Shown here: piece after piece, positions 15,414-22,718 of the stretch
Position numbering within the stretch: position 1 is the first letter of the stretch
How the letters are laid out: every line of letters begins with the position of its first letter
DNA from: an uncultured bacterium
Lineage (GTDB): Bacteria > Bacillota > Clostridia > Oscillospirales > Oscillospiraceae
Assembly (NCBI GenBank): GCA_947643715.1
Contig: CANRXB010000020.1
Span: forward strand, 1-44,489
DNA length: 44,489 bases
Reading direction: 5' to 3'
Notes under the pieces: generated by a model
The model's database searches: none
What the model was told of the DNA's origin: nothing
Seen by the model: the letters and a program-made list of their open reading frames with translations, nothing else
Made by a program: the position numbers and the translations under genes

Positions 15414-16720
15414 CCCGAACCGAAAAAGACAATATCAACAAGCGGACGGAAAACCGCCATTTGCTCCGGCGCGTCAAGGCCGGATTTGCGGCGGTGAAAA
15501 CCACGCCATATAAGGGGCTGCTGCTGGCGCTGTACCTCGCCGGGGCCGCGCTGGTATGGCTGCTCCGGGGGCACCTGTTCAGCCTGGACACTTACGGGAT
15601 GTTCTCGCCCGTCCTGGGGGCCGCTATCGACCTCTTGATTCCCCTCTATGGGGTGGGCGGCCTCTTGGCACTGCTGGTGCTGCTGGGAACGCCATGGGGC
15701 GGCAGGGTGGCAAAGGAGGGCTTGCAGAAAGCGGGCCTTACCAACCATGCGGGGGAGGCCCCTGTCCTGATCGCCAAGAGGCCGGACGCAGACAGCCCCC
15801 GGCTGACGGTGTGGGAGTTCGACCCCTGCGGGATTCCCCTCAATGAGTGGGAGGACAAGCGGGCCGGGGTGGAGACAGCACTGAACATCACCATAGCCAA
15901 AATGGCCTGGGGGGAGGGGCGGAAAATCATCCGTGTCTATGCTGTCCCCGCCGAAAGGGATTTCCCGGCGCTGCTTCGCTGGAATGATAAGTACCTATCC
16001 CCGGACAGCTTCGTGCTGGTGCTGGGGGAGGGCCTGACGGGGCCAGTGACGGTGAACCTGGCCCATGTCCCCCACATTCTGCTGGGCGGCTCCACCGGGA
16101 GCGGAAAAAGCGTACTGCTGAAGCTGCTGCTCATGCAATCGCTCCACAAGGGGGCGGAGGTCTACATAGCCGACTTCAAAGGCGGGGTGGACTTCCCAAA
16201 GGTCTGGCACCAAAAATGCCGAATGTGTTTCAACGAGGATGATTTGCTCTATACCCTCAATCAACTTACTGCGGTGCTGGAATACCGCAAGGGGCGGCTG
16301 GCGGAAACCGGGTGCCCCAACCTGGACGCATATAACGAGGCTACAGGGGAGAAGCTGCCCCGGCTGGTGTTCGCCTGTGACGAGGTGGCGGAGGTGCTGG
16401 ACAGAACAGGTAAGGGCAAAGAGGCTAAGGAGCGATTGGGGCAGATTGAAACCAAGCTGTCTACCCTTGCGAGACTGGGGCGGGCTTTCGGGATTCATCT
16501 GATTCTCTCCACCCAGCGGCCCGACGCCGCGATACTTCCGGGGCAGATCAAGAACAACCTGGATTTCCGGGTATGCGGCAGGGCGGACAATGTGCTGTCC
16601 CAAATCATCCTGGACAACACCAGTGCCGCTGAGCAGATACCCAAGGACGCGAGGGGACGCTTCATCACCGGGGACGGGACAGTGTTCCAAGGCTATCTGT
16701 TCGACGAGGGGCAGCCTTAG
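15410..16720 (+). CDS. FtsK/TcpA-like DNA-translocating ATPase
   Basis: 436 aa. Two hydrophobic regions (about 36-53 and 65-93) anchor it in the membrane. The cytosolic part has Walker A GGSTGSGKS at 226-234 and Walker B LPRLVFACDEV, then LGRAFGIHLILSTQRPD, typical of FtsK/SpoIIIE-family proteins such as Orf21 of Tn916 and TcpA. In integrative elements these act as coupling proteins that bring the relaxase-bound strand to a transfer channel. It overlaps the Rep gene by ATGA. No type IV secretion genes are present, so the element would use another element's channel or the protein serves another purpose. Confidence 0.85.
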   Translation: MTRTEKDNINKRTENRHLLRRVKAGFAAVKTTPYKGLLLALYLAGAALVWLLRGHLFSLDTYGMFSPVLGAAIDLLIPLYGVGGLLALLVLLGTPWGGRVAKEGLQKAGLTNHAGEAPVLIAKRPDADSPRLTVWEFDPCGIPLNEWEDKRAGVETALNITIAKMAWGEGRKIIRVYAVPAERDFPALLRWNDKYLSPDSFVLVLGEGLTGPVTVNLAHVPHILLGGSTGSGKSVLLKLLLMQSLHKGAEVYIADFKGGVDFPKVWHQKCRMCFNEDDLLYTLNQLTAVLEYRKGRLAETGCPNLDAYNEATGEKLPRLVFACDEVAEVLDRTGKGKEAKERLGQIETKLSTLARLGRAFGIHLILSTQRPDAAILPGQIKNNLDFRVCGRADNVLSQIILDNTSAAEQIPKDARGRFITGDGTVFQGYLFDEGQP

Positions 16721-16736
16721 AACGGGGGCGTCTCCT

Positions 16737-16907
16737 ATGGCACGAAAAAAGAAGCCCAACGACTACGGCACAGGAATACCCCTCCATGAAGTGGAGGCCC
16801 TGGCCCGGGTGCTGCTCCCGGAGATTCAAGCCTTTTTCGAGAGCGAGGAAGGGCAGAGGGAGTTTGCCGAGTGGAAAGCCCGGAAGGATATCGAATCATA
16901 TGAATAG
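16737..16907 (+). CDS. Small hypothetical protein of the element
   Basis: 56 aa from ATG 16737, 16 nt after the FtsK-like gene, with GGGGGCG upstream. It starts with a basic run (MARKKKPNDYG), then a charged helix (ALARVLLPEIQAFFESEEGQ, then REFAEWKARKD). It is soluble and probably part of the Rep-TcpA transcript. No family was recognised. The 16908-17009 stretch behind it is AT-rich without a gene; the right end of the element probably lies there or near the following terminator. Confidence 0.55.
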   Translation: MARKKKPNDYGTGIPLHEVEALARVLLPEIQAFFESEEGQREFAEWKARKDIESYE

Positions 16908-17009
16908 ATGTGTGAAATAAATTCTAGTACCATAGAAAAATTGTGACCGGTAATAACACATATATAGATGTTTTTACTCCCTGTTGGTAACGGCAAGATG
17001 CAAAATTGG

Positions 17010-17051
17010 CTTGTGCCCTTGGACGCATAGCGTTTAAGGGCACAAGGTTTT
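17010..17051. terminator. Intrinsic terminator
   Basis: CTTGTGCCCTT (17010-17020) pairs with AAGGGCACAAG (17036-17046), followed by GTTTTT. It closes the Rep-TcpA transcript. Confidence 0.75.
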
Positions 17052-17119
17052 TAGGGGAAAACACCAAGAAGCACCCTTTAATTGATGTATATTGCCCCTG
17101 CTGCGTAGTTTATTGTCAT

Positions 17120-17590
17120 CTAGGATAGAACCCCATTAGGGGAGCAGGTCAGAGAAACCGTGATAGATTTGGGGACTAGAAATCGCACGAAACGACCTGT
17201 TGCCGTAGCCGTTGCACCAGAACAAGTTGCATTTCCATCCCCAAAAGACCAGTTGCTGTCATAAATGTCATAACTATAACTCGCACCAACAGCCAAAGAG
17301 GTTATCCCATCATATTCGAATGTACCGTGAACTCGAAACACCAAAACAAGATCATTTGAACCGTTATAGTAACTATAATTCTTTGTCCCGCTGGTAATTT
17401 GTTTTCCGGCAACAACAGCAACCTCATCCAGTGGCTGGTCAGTATCAATCGTTACAATAACATAAGAACCATCTTCAAACCTTTGAACCTGAGGGCTTGC
17501 ATTCTCAGTAGCAGAAGCAGGCGTTGCTAGTGAAGTCATAAATAGTAACAACACAAAAGTAAACAAAATAAATTGATGAATCTTTTTCAT
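17120..17590 (-). CDS. Secreted protein of unknown family
   Basis: 156 aa from ATG 17590 after GGAGG. A signal peptide (MKKIHQFILFTFVLLLFMTS, then LATPASA) is followed by a mature region rich in Ser, Tyr and Gly (VIVTIDTDQPLDEVAVVAGK, NYSYYNGSNDLVLVFRVHG), probably beta-rich. There is one pair-forming Cys possibility (CSG ... LTCS). It lies 18 nt downstream of the DUF1700-like gene in the PadR operon, so its expression is likely PadR-controlled. No known fold was recognised; a secreted effector or immunity-type role would be speculation. Confidence 0.65.
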   Translation of the reverse strand: MKKIHQFILFTFVLLLFMTSLATPASATENASPQVQRFEDGSYVIVTIDTDQPLDEVAVVAGKQITSGTKNYSYYNGSNDLVLVFRVHGTFEYDGITSLAVGASYSYDIYDSNWSFGDGNATCSGATATATGRFVRFLVPKSITVSLTCSPNGVLS

Positions 17591-17608
17591 AATACAACCT
17601 CCGATTTG

Positions 17609-18001
17609 TTATTTGCCTTCTGTATCTATAGAATACCAGGTGGGAATAGAATCTTGAACAATGTTTATATCTACACGTTTGACTTCGCTTGCGTCAAGGT
17701 AGACGATTGTTCCGATGAAAATTATCGCCAGTAGAACAAGAGTGACTATAGCAATGCGGAACCAGCGGAGACGAATAGAATTGAATCGTATGTATTCCGT
17801 GGTGTCTATAGCTTCAAGGAGCGCAGACGCAACTTCCTCTGGCTGGCCCATATCATTAAGCAGTCTTTCTGAACTAGGGGGGTCAGGAAATTTTTCTTTT
17901 AGTTCTGCCTGGAAACCTCGCAGAAGTTCTTTTTTCTGGGATTGAGGTAGGCTCAGAGCCCGCTCCACCTGCTTGATGTAGCTTGAGTACGAATTTTCCA
18001 T
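17609..18001 (-). CDS. DUF1700-like membrane protein paired with PadR
   Basis: 130 aa. Start chosen at ATG 18001, which shares one base with the PadR stop codon and is about 8 nt from a G-rich ribosome-binding site; ATG 18007 is too close. The N-terminal helical part (YIKQVERALSLPQSQKKELL ... LNDMGQPEEVASALLEA) resembles the HAAS/DUF1700 domain that accompanies PadR regulators, followed by one membrane helix (IAIVTLVLLAIIFIGTIVYL) and a short outside tail. Such proteins are thought to modulate the PadR partner at the membrane. Confidence 0.7.
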   Translation of the reverse strand: MENSYSSYIKQVERALSLPQSQKKELLRGFQAELKEKFPDPPSSERLLNDMGQPEEVASALLEAIDTTEYIRFNSIRLRWFRIAIVTLVLLAIIFIGTIVYLDASEVKRVDINIVQDSIPTWYSIDTEGK

Positions 18002-18345
18002 CAGCATTCCCCCCCTTCAACAATATTCATGAATGCATTGTGCATATTTCTGTATTCCTCCAGGGATTTTACGAGATATTTACGCCCCTCTTCAGTAATT
18101 GCATAATAACCGCGTGCTCGGTTATTAATCACCTCAGTTTTTTCTACCTTAATATATCCCTGTTCCTCCAGGCGATATAGGATAGGATATAATACTGAGA
18201 TGCTGAATCGACCGTCGCTCTTTTGCTGCATAGCTTGAGATATTTGATATCCATACATGGTCTCATCATTCAAAAGTCGCAATACAACAAGCGGGCTAGT
18301 AGCACGCTTATAGTAAGATTCAAAGCTGTGACCTGTATCGCTCAC
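18001..18345 (-). CDS. PadR-family regulator
   Basis: 114 aa from GTG 18345, with GAGGG about 9 nt upstream. The winged-helix pattern is clear: PLVVLRLLNDETMYGYQISQ, SISVLYPILYRLEEQGYIKV, NRARGYYAITEEGRKYL. It heads a three-gene operon with the DUF1700-like and secreted proteins. The promoter has good -35 and -10 boxes and a divergent promoter back to back with it, with a GTCAAT/ATTGAC inverted repeat between them that is a plausible operator. It likely represses its own operon and the divergent secreted-protein unit. Confidence 0.88.
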   Translation of the reverse strand: MSDTGHSFESYYKRATSPLVVLRLLNDETMYGYQISQAMQQKSDGRFSISVLYPILYRLEEQGYIKVEKTEVINNRARGYYAITEEGRKYLVKSLEEYRNMHNAFMNIVEGGEC

Positions 18346-18376
18346 TTCTGATGCCCTCTCTTCTTTTAATAAATAT

Positions 18377-18405
18377 GTTATAATACAAAATTTCTAATAA
18401 GTCAA
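18377..18405 (-). promoter_or_regulatory. Promoter of the PadR operon
   Basis: TTGACT and TATAAC, 17 nt apart on the minus strand, 32 nt upstream of the GTG start. Confidence 0.8.
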
Positions 18406-18414
18406 TATATAGCA

Positions 18415-18442
18415 TTGACATTTATTAAAAAGTCATTATAAT
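18415..18442 (+). promoter_or_regulatory. Divergent promoter with PadR operator candidate
   Basis: TTGACA and TATAAT with a 16-nt spacer point right. GTCAAT (18401-18406) and ATTGAC (18414-18419) form an inverted repeat spanning both -35 boxes. The leader from 18443 to 18657 has no large gene. Confidence 0.75.
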
Positions 18443-18657
18443 AAAAATCGGATAGAACTAGGGGCGAACTTCTGTTTTGTTTCTCCTGATGGATCTGTCC
18501 CAATCGGTAGCATTGTTGAGGAGTGATGTGAAGGCAGGTTCGCTATAGTTTGCGGTGCACCGCTGTGCAACCCCATCTTCACAAATTAGCAGATCATGAA
18601 AGTGCAGTGTTTCAGGGCGTTGCTTAACAATGATCTACTAGTGTTAGGAGGATTGTT

Positions 18658-18753
18658 ATGCACCGTCAAATATGCAACATAATAAATGGGTTGCGTGTAT
18701 TTGGAGGGCAAAATTATAATACCCTCATGAGAACAGAACGGAGGAAAACATGA
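18658..18753 (+). CDS. 31-aa leader-like small ORF
   Basis: TAGGAGG lies 7 nt before ATG 18658, a near-perfect ribosome-binding site. The product is MHRQICNIINGLRVFGGQNY then NTLMRTERRKT. Its TGA overlaps the ATG of the next gene (ATGA), so translation of the secreted-protein gene is probably coupled to it. It could be a regulatory leader or a real micropeptide. Confidence 0.5.
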   Translation: MHRQICNIINGLRVFGGQNYNTLMRTERRKT

Positions 18754-19493
18754 AAGTATTAAGCAAAAAGTTGTTCGCATTTTTTATGGTCTTATGCATG
18801 ATTGCTCCCATGCTCATGGTGCCTGCCTTTGCTACAGACAACACCCCACACGGCGGCATCCCCGAGGAGTGCATTGCCGTATCTGAAAGCGAAGTGATGC
18901 CGTTATTAAATCCTCTCAATTCCTTTGAAACTTCTGAATCTGATCAGATGGTCGATGATGGTATCAGCCCTCATCTCTCCTCTACTGATCGTGATATGGG
19001 CGTCGGAATTCGTAGCATTACCATATATCCGATGGGCGTTAACTTAGAAACTGGAGAGTTGTTTGTTCACCCGAATGTTTATAAACGGATTTTCTATGTT
19101 AACTGGTCACAATTTGGAGGTCTTAATCTTTCTAAAAGCGACACGCTGTCGCTGATGCAACAGTTGGCGAGCATAATAAGTTCTGGCGGCGATAATTACC
19201 GCTTGGCTGGATGGTGCCTCGTAGGTGCAGTAGAGTTCCACTATAGAAATCCTCACTATCTTCTGTATCAGCGTCGCGGCACAGGTCTTGATCCCAATGC
19301 GCAACCAGATACAAAAAGGGAGATAAGCGCTTATTCTACGGAATCAATGCAAACGCTTTACTTATACCCTAGCAATGTAAATGTATTGGAAGACTACTAT
19401 TTTGTAGGAGTTAGTGGGGGATGTTACTACACAACGCCCTCGGGAAATGCGTCAGACGCATTATTCCAGTATTCAGCAACCTTTAACAACTGA
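18750..19493 (+). CDS. Secreted protein of unknown family
   Basis: 247 aa from ATG 18750 after GGAGG. A signal peptide (MKVLSKKLFAFFMVLCMIAP, then MLMVPAFA) is followed by a mature domain with MGVGIRSITIYPMGVNLETG, YVNWSQFGGLNLSKSDTLSL and an aromatic-rich end (YYFVGVSGGCYYTTPSGNAS). No membrane helix follows, so it is probably released or wall-associated. I do not recognise the family. It is translationally coupled to the small ORF upstream and is followed by a gene only 13 nt away. Together with the PadR operon it makes a divergent, secretion-oriented cassette. Confidence 0.7.
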   Translation: MKVLSKKLFAFFMVLCMIAPMLMVPAFATDNTPHGGIPEECIAVSESEVMPLLNPLNSFETSESDQMVDDGISPHLSSTDRDMGVGIRSITIYPMGVNLETGELFVHPNVYKRIFYVNWSQFGGLNLSKSDTLSLMQQLASIISSGGDNYRLAGWCLVGAVEFHYRNPHYLLYQRRGTGLDPNAQPDTKREISAYSTESMQTLYLYPSNVNVLEDYYFVGVSGGCYYTTPSGNASDALFQYSATFNN

Positions 19494-19506
19494 GGTGTTT
19501 GCAGAA

Positions 19507-20145
19507 ATGGATATCAGTGTTTCCTATACACCTGGCTATGGCTACGCTAGGTATCTCCCTGGTTTCGATAAACCCATGATATGCTTCGGTGATGAATTTG
19601 CCGAATTTGTGAAGGAACGGGCAACACAAAATTTCGCAAATAAACATGAAACTGTTCTTTCCCCTAACGCCCCAGCAACATATAATCCCATGGACAGCTT
19701 TGACCGCAGGGAGTTGACCAAGGACGAGTTCGCTAAACTTACTGCTGAACTTGCCGCCAAATATGACCCGGCCAATATGACGCAAGAGGAATATGATTCG
19801 TTGCTGGACGATTTGGTGGAGGAAGGAATCTTGTGCAAGAATGAACTTGGACCGCTGGGGTATCATGGCTGGATTATTGTGGGTTCCCTTGCAGAAGGTG
19901 GAACTGGTTTAAGCGGCGGAACCCTATCGGTGGATACCGCAACCTTGCACAACAATCCCTTCTATCAACGCTATGGGCTTGCTTTCAGCCTTTCAGATAC
20001 CGATGGAAACGCACTTGCTTATGCAAAACTGATGGCTCTGCTAACACCTACCAGTGGATTAACTGCCGGATGGCTTGCCTTTGCTGAGAAAAGGCAAAGC
20101 AGTTTTGAGGCGTTGGCAGGTGTTTTGGAGGCTATGCAGAAATAA
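19507..20145 (+). CDS. Hypothetical protein linked to the secreted protein
   Basis: 213 aa from ATG 19507; GAGGTG lies about 11 nt upstream inside the end of the previous gene. It begins MDISVSYTPGYGYARYLPGF and contains a charged helical part (RRELTKDEFAKLTAELAAKY, TQEEYDSLLDDLVEEGIL) and a Gly-rich part. No signal peptide or membrane helix is seen, so it should stay inside the cell. Its place right after a secreted partner would suit a chaperone, immunity or regulatory role, but no function can be assigned. Confidence 0.6.
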   Translation: MDISVSYTPGYGYARYLPGFDKPMICFGDEFAEFVKERATQNFANKHETVLSPNAPATYNPMDSFDRRELTKDEFAKLTAELAAKYDPANMTQEEYDSLLDDLVEEGILCKNELGPLGYHGWIIVGSLAEGGTGLSGGTLSVDTATLHNNPFYQRYGLAFSLSDTDGNALAYAKLMALLTPTSGLTAGWLAFAEKRQSSFEALAGVLEAMQK

Positions 20146-20163
20146 TTCAAAGTTATAGCAGCA

Positions 20164-20207
20164 AACAGGTAGGGGTAGGAATATGATTCCTGTCCCTACC
20201 TGTTTTT
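20164..20207 (+). terminator. Strong intrinsic terminator
   Basis: AACAGGTAGGG ... CCCTACCTGTT with a nearly continuous 19-bp stem, ATG loop and a TTTTT tail, closing the secreted-protein unit. The 49-nt repeat unit starts 4 nt after it. Confidence 0.9.
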
Positions 20208-20210
20208 ATG

Positions 20211-20259
20211 ATATGTTCTCGATAGAGATGATGAGTCCGAACCCGTCTCATATTTGGAG
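20211..20259. repeat. 49-nt repeat, copy 1
   Basis: Aligned without gaps to 22282-22330 with 39 of 49 positions identical; nearly all changes are transitions. Shared blocks include ATATGTT, ATAGA, ATGAT, TCCGAAC and TTGGAG. Both copies directly follow a terminator hairpin. Confidence 0.75.
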
Positions 20260-20294
20260 GGCGAGAAAATTTTTTTGCTAAGATTAAAAACTAC

Positions 20295-20322
20295 TTGACT
20301 TTTTGGCAGAAATATGTAAAAT
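20295..20322 (+). promoter_or_regulatory. Promoter of the unknown gene-ImmA/IrrE pair
   Basis: TTGACT and TAAAAT with a 16-nt spacer, 28 nt upstream of ATG 20351. Confidence 0.75.
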
Positions 20323-20350
20323 AGTAGACAAATTCAAAAGGAGGATGCTT

Positions 20351-21046
20351 ATGCGCCAAGATAGTGGAGATTTTACCTTTAAACTCAACGACATAGCTTG
20401 TGCGATTGTTGACGCCTTACGTTTGGCATTGGAAGTTGTCATGCCAGGTATCATGGACGAAAACAACCTGACAGAGCGGAACGGGTATGGTCAGTTTCGA
20501 TGGAATGTCATTATCGCACAATTAAGGGAACGGTGTCTACATTTAGGATGGATTGACTTTAGCGTTTGCCCCAGAGGGGCATGGAAAACCCCTGTGCTTT
20601 TTCATCCTTTATCAAGAAATCTTATCACATTTATGACGGAAAACACTTTTAAGACTGTTCAGCGCCGTAAAGATAAATCCAGACACTATTTATGTGGAGG
20701 CGCAAGTTTTAACAAAGATGTTAAAGCACAATATGAGCAGCTAGAATTGAAGCTGCCCAGTGTTTCAGTAGACGACGAGAAATGGGTAGCACAATCGCGG
20801 GAAGACCTTGCAGCTTCTGTTTGCGAGGATGTCGGAGAAATTGCAGGGCATATTTTGGTGTTGTTCGATGTCCATGTAGACAGATTGCTATCTGTACGTG
20901 CAGTTCGGCTTACGCCAACCTTGGAAATCTCCACGGAAGTGGAGGACTGGACCCAATATATTCGTATGCCATATGCAGCTAATCAGGGGATCGAACCCCA
21001 GCAAAATAATGAGGGTGACGAGGAGGAACTCGTGGAACTCTTGTAA
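20351..21046 (+). CDS. Unknown partner of an XRE-ImmA/IrrE protein
   Basis: 231 aa from ATG 20351, with AAAGGAGG 6 nt upstream (the ATG at 20345 touches the ribosome-binding site). It begins MRQDSGDFTFKLNDIACAIV, has a basic centre (TENTFKTVQRRKDKSRHYLC) and an acidic C-terminus (NNEGDEEELVELL). No signal peptide or membrane helix. It lies 18 nt before the XRE-ImmA/IrrE gene and shares its promoter. Such metalloproteases often act with a neighbour in toxin-antitoxin or defence pairs (for example the RosmerTA type); by analogy this protein could be the toxin or the cleavage substrate, but its family is not recognised. Confidence 0.65.
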   Translation: MRQDSGDFTFKLNDIACAIVDALRLALEVVMPGIMDENNLTERNGYGQFRWNVIIAQLRERCLHLGWIDFSVCPRGAWKTPVLFHPLSRNLITFMTENTFKTVQRRKDKSRHYLCGGASFNKDVKAQYEQLELKLPSVSVDDEKWVAQSREDLAASVCEDVGEIAGHILVLFDVHVDRLLSVRAVRLTPTLEISTEVEDWTQYIRMPYAANQGIEPQQNNEGDEEELVELL

Positions 21047-21064
21047 TTAAAGGATAGGTGTTTG

Positions 21065-22225
21065 ATGCAAAATGGAGGTAAAATAAACTGCGAAAGGCTA
21101 AAAGAGGCCCGATTGTTTAGACGGATGACGATGGCTGATTTGGCCCAAATCGTAGGAATCAATAAGCAGGCCATATCGCAATTTGAAAACTGCAAAAATT
21201 CTCCAGAACCGATGACACTCCGTAGGATTGCGGATGCACTTAGGTTTCCATATTCATTTTTTGTTGAAGCTGATCCTCCGTCTACTGTGGGGAATACCTA
21301 TTTTCGTGCATTATACTCAAGCAAAAAGAAAGATTTAGCGGCACAACAAGTTAAGGCGAAATACCTTGCTAAAATCCACTCTGTTTTATCTTTAAAAGTG
21401 AAATTTAAACCGTTAAATTTACCTGATTTCGGTGGAGATAAAATTATAACTATTGAAGAGGTTGCAATGCGAACTAGGCAGCATTGGGATTTGGGAGATG
21501 CTCCAATACCTAATATGGTCGCTTTGCTGGAACGGAACGGAATTATTGTGGGCGAATTTGCTACTGAAAGCCGTGAGATTGATGCTTTTTACCAGTACTA
21601 CGAAGAAGACGATTATCCCACGTATTGTGTAATTTTGGGAACAGATAAGAGAAGTTTCTATCGTCGTCAATTTAATTGCGCTCATGAATTGGGCCATATT
21701 CTTTTGCACGAAAGGTATTCTGACTTAAACGAAATAGATAAAGATGAGTTTAGAGAGCGGGAAGATGAAGCCAATGCTTTTGCTGCCGCATTTTTATTGC
21801 CTGCACAGGCGTTTGGCAACGATGTGGCTGCATATCCTAACCGGCTTGGACATTATGTTGAACTGAAAAAAAAGTGGAATGTTTCGATTATGGCGATGAT
21901 TATGAGAGCTTATGCTTTAGGATGCTTATCTGCAAATCAGTATTCATATTTGATGCGGCAGATGAGTACACGGGGATATCGACAGACAGAGCCATTGGAT
22001 GATAGTATCGAGTATAAGCATCCGTGTGCGCTTAAACAATCCATTAACCTGCTCTTATCAAAAGGGAATATGTCTGGTGAAGACATTATGAGATTCTTTG
22101 CTGAAAATAAATTTTCGGTGTCAGCAAATGTGATTGAAGAGCTATTAAGCCTGGATGAAGGTACACTGTCACAGCCTAGTAAAGTTGAAAACAGAATAAT
22201 TGAATTCCCATCAGTGCACAACTAA
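21065..22225 (+). CDS. XRE HTH-ImmA/IrrE metallopeptidase
   Basis: 386 aa from ATG 21065. N-terminal helix-turn-helix (about 8-65: LKEARLFRRMTMADLAQIVG, INKQAISQFENCKNSPEPMT), then an ImmA/IrrE domain with the zinc motif HELGH (CAHELGHILLHERY) and a downstream acidic helix (REREDEANAFAAAFLLPAQA) supplying the third ligand. The C-terminal third is helical. Such fusions bind DNA and cleave a regulatory partner upon a signal, releasing a stress or mobile-element response; in phage-defence pairs they work as antitoxins. It follows the unknown gene in one operon and is closed by a hairpin at 22231. Confidence 0.88.
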   Translation: MQNGGKINCERLKEARLFRRMTMADLAQIVGINKQAISQFENCKNSPEPMTLRRIADALRFPYSFFVEADPPSTVGNTYFRALYSSKKKDLAAQQVKAKYLAKIHSVLSLKVKFKPLNLPDFGGDKIITIEEVAMRTRQHWDLGDAPIPNMVALLERNGIIVGEFATESREIDAFYQYYEEDDYPTYCVILGTDKRSFYRRQFNCAHELGHILLHERYSDLNEIDKDEFREREDEANAFAAAFLLPAQAFGNDVAAYPNRLGHYVELKKKWNVSIMAMIMRAYALGCLSANQYSYLMRQMSTRGYRQTEPLDDSIEYKHPCALKQSINLLLSKGNMSGEDIMRFFAENKFSVSANVIEELLSLDEGTLSQPSKVENRIIEFPSVHN

Positions 22226-22230
22226 TAGGC

Positions 22231-22269
22231 AGGGCCACTTCTCAACTGGGTAGTTTGAGAGGTGGCCCT
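22231..22269 (+). terminator. 15-bp hairpin after the ImmA/IrrE gene
   Basis: AGGGCCACTTCTCAA pairs with TTGAGAGGTGGCCCT (one G-U). No clear U-run follows; it is 12 nt before repeat copy 2. Confidence 0.65.
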
Positions 22270-22281
22270 ATGCTAACTATA

Positions 22282-22348
22282 ATATGTTTTCAATAGAAAT
22301 GATAAATCCGAACACGTCCCCCACTTGGAGAACAGCGTTCGGATTATC
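22282..22348. repeat. 49-nt repeat, copy 2, extended into an inverted repeat
   Basis: Copy 2 of the terminator-linked repeat (22282-22330). Here it is also part of a stem, GATAAATCCGAAC (22301-22313) against GTTCGGATTATC (22337-22348), which copy 1 lacks. It ends 7 nt before the 3' end of tRNA-Pro. Confidence 0.75.
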
Positions 22349-22354
22349 ATAAGT

Positions 22355-22431
22355 TGGTCCGAGTGACAGGACTTGAACCTGCGGCCTCTTGACCCCCAGT
22401 CAAGCGCGATACCAAACTTCGCCACACCCGG
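22355..22431 (-). tRNA. tRNA-Pro (anticodon GGG)
   Basis: The minus strand folds fully: acceptor CCGGGTG/CACTCGG, D-stem GCGA/TCGC with GG in the loop, anticodon stem CTTGA/TCAAG with loop CTGGGGG (GGG at 34-36), T-stem GCAGG/CCTGT with loop TTCAAGT, discriminator A and encoded CCA. Length 77 nt. tRNA 3' ends are common integration sites; the accessory DNA lies on its 3' side, so it is a candidate boundary between mobile and core DNA. Confidence 0.95.
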
Positions 22432-22452
22432 ATGTATCTCAAGTACTTGATT

Positions 22453-22481
22453 ATATTACCACACCGTGCAGGAAAATGCAA
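22453..22481 (-). promoter_or_regulatory. Promoter of tRNA-Pro
   Basis: TTGCAT and TAATAT 17 nt apart on the minus strand (an overlapping TATAAT is also there), about 20 nt upstream of the tRNA. The stretch to 22718 holds no supported gene. Confidence 0.5.
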
Positions 22482-22718
22482 GGGGAAATTATAATTTTTT
22501 GGATCCATTTTGTCAAGGAGAGGATATCGGCTCTTTTGGCCTGGTTTTTGGAAGATATAGTACTTATTCTTCCGTTTTGAGTGAGGAAAGGAGCGGCTTG
22601 CGGGTCTTGTCGGGCCCCATCCCGCCGGAACAAGATCGCTTTGCTCACGATCGGTCATGGCGCATCCCTGTCCGCGGCGGCTGAAAAGTCCGCCTCCTCA
22701 TGATACATGCCCCGTTTG

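Noticed and set aside
20211-20259. 49-nt repeats as tRNA-type attL/attR
   Set aside because: The repeat does not include tRNA sequence and follows a terminator at both places, so a terminator-linked repeat is the safer description.
22355-22431. Direct duplication of the tRNA 3' end as an attachment site within the window
   Set aside because: By eye I found no second copy of the tRNA 3' segment; a far end might lie outside the window, so no att pair is claimed.
22432-22718. A gene between tRNA-Pro and the HD-domain gene
   Set aside because: The open frames are short, lack ribosome-binding sites and show no protein-like pattern.
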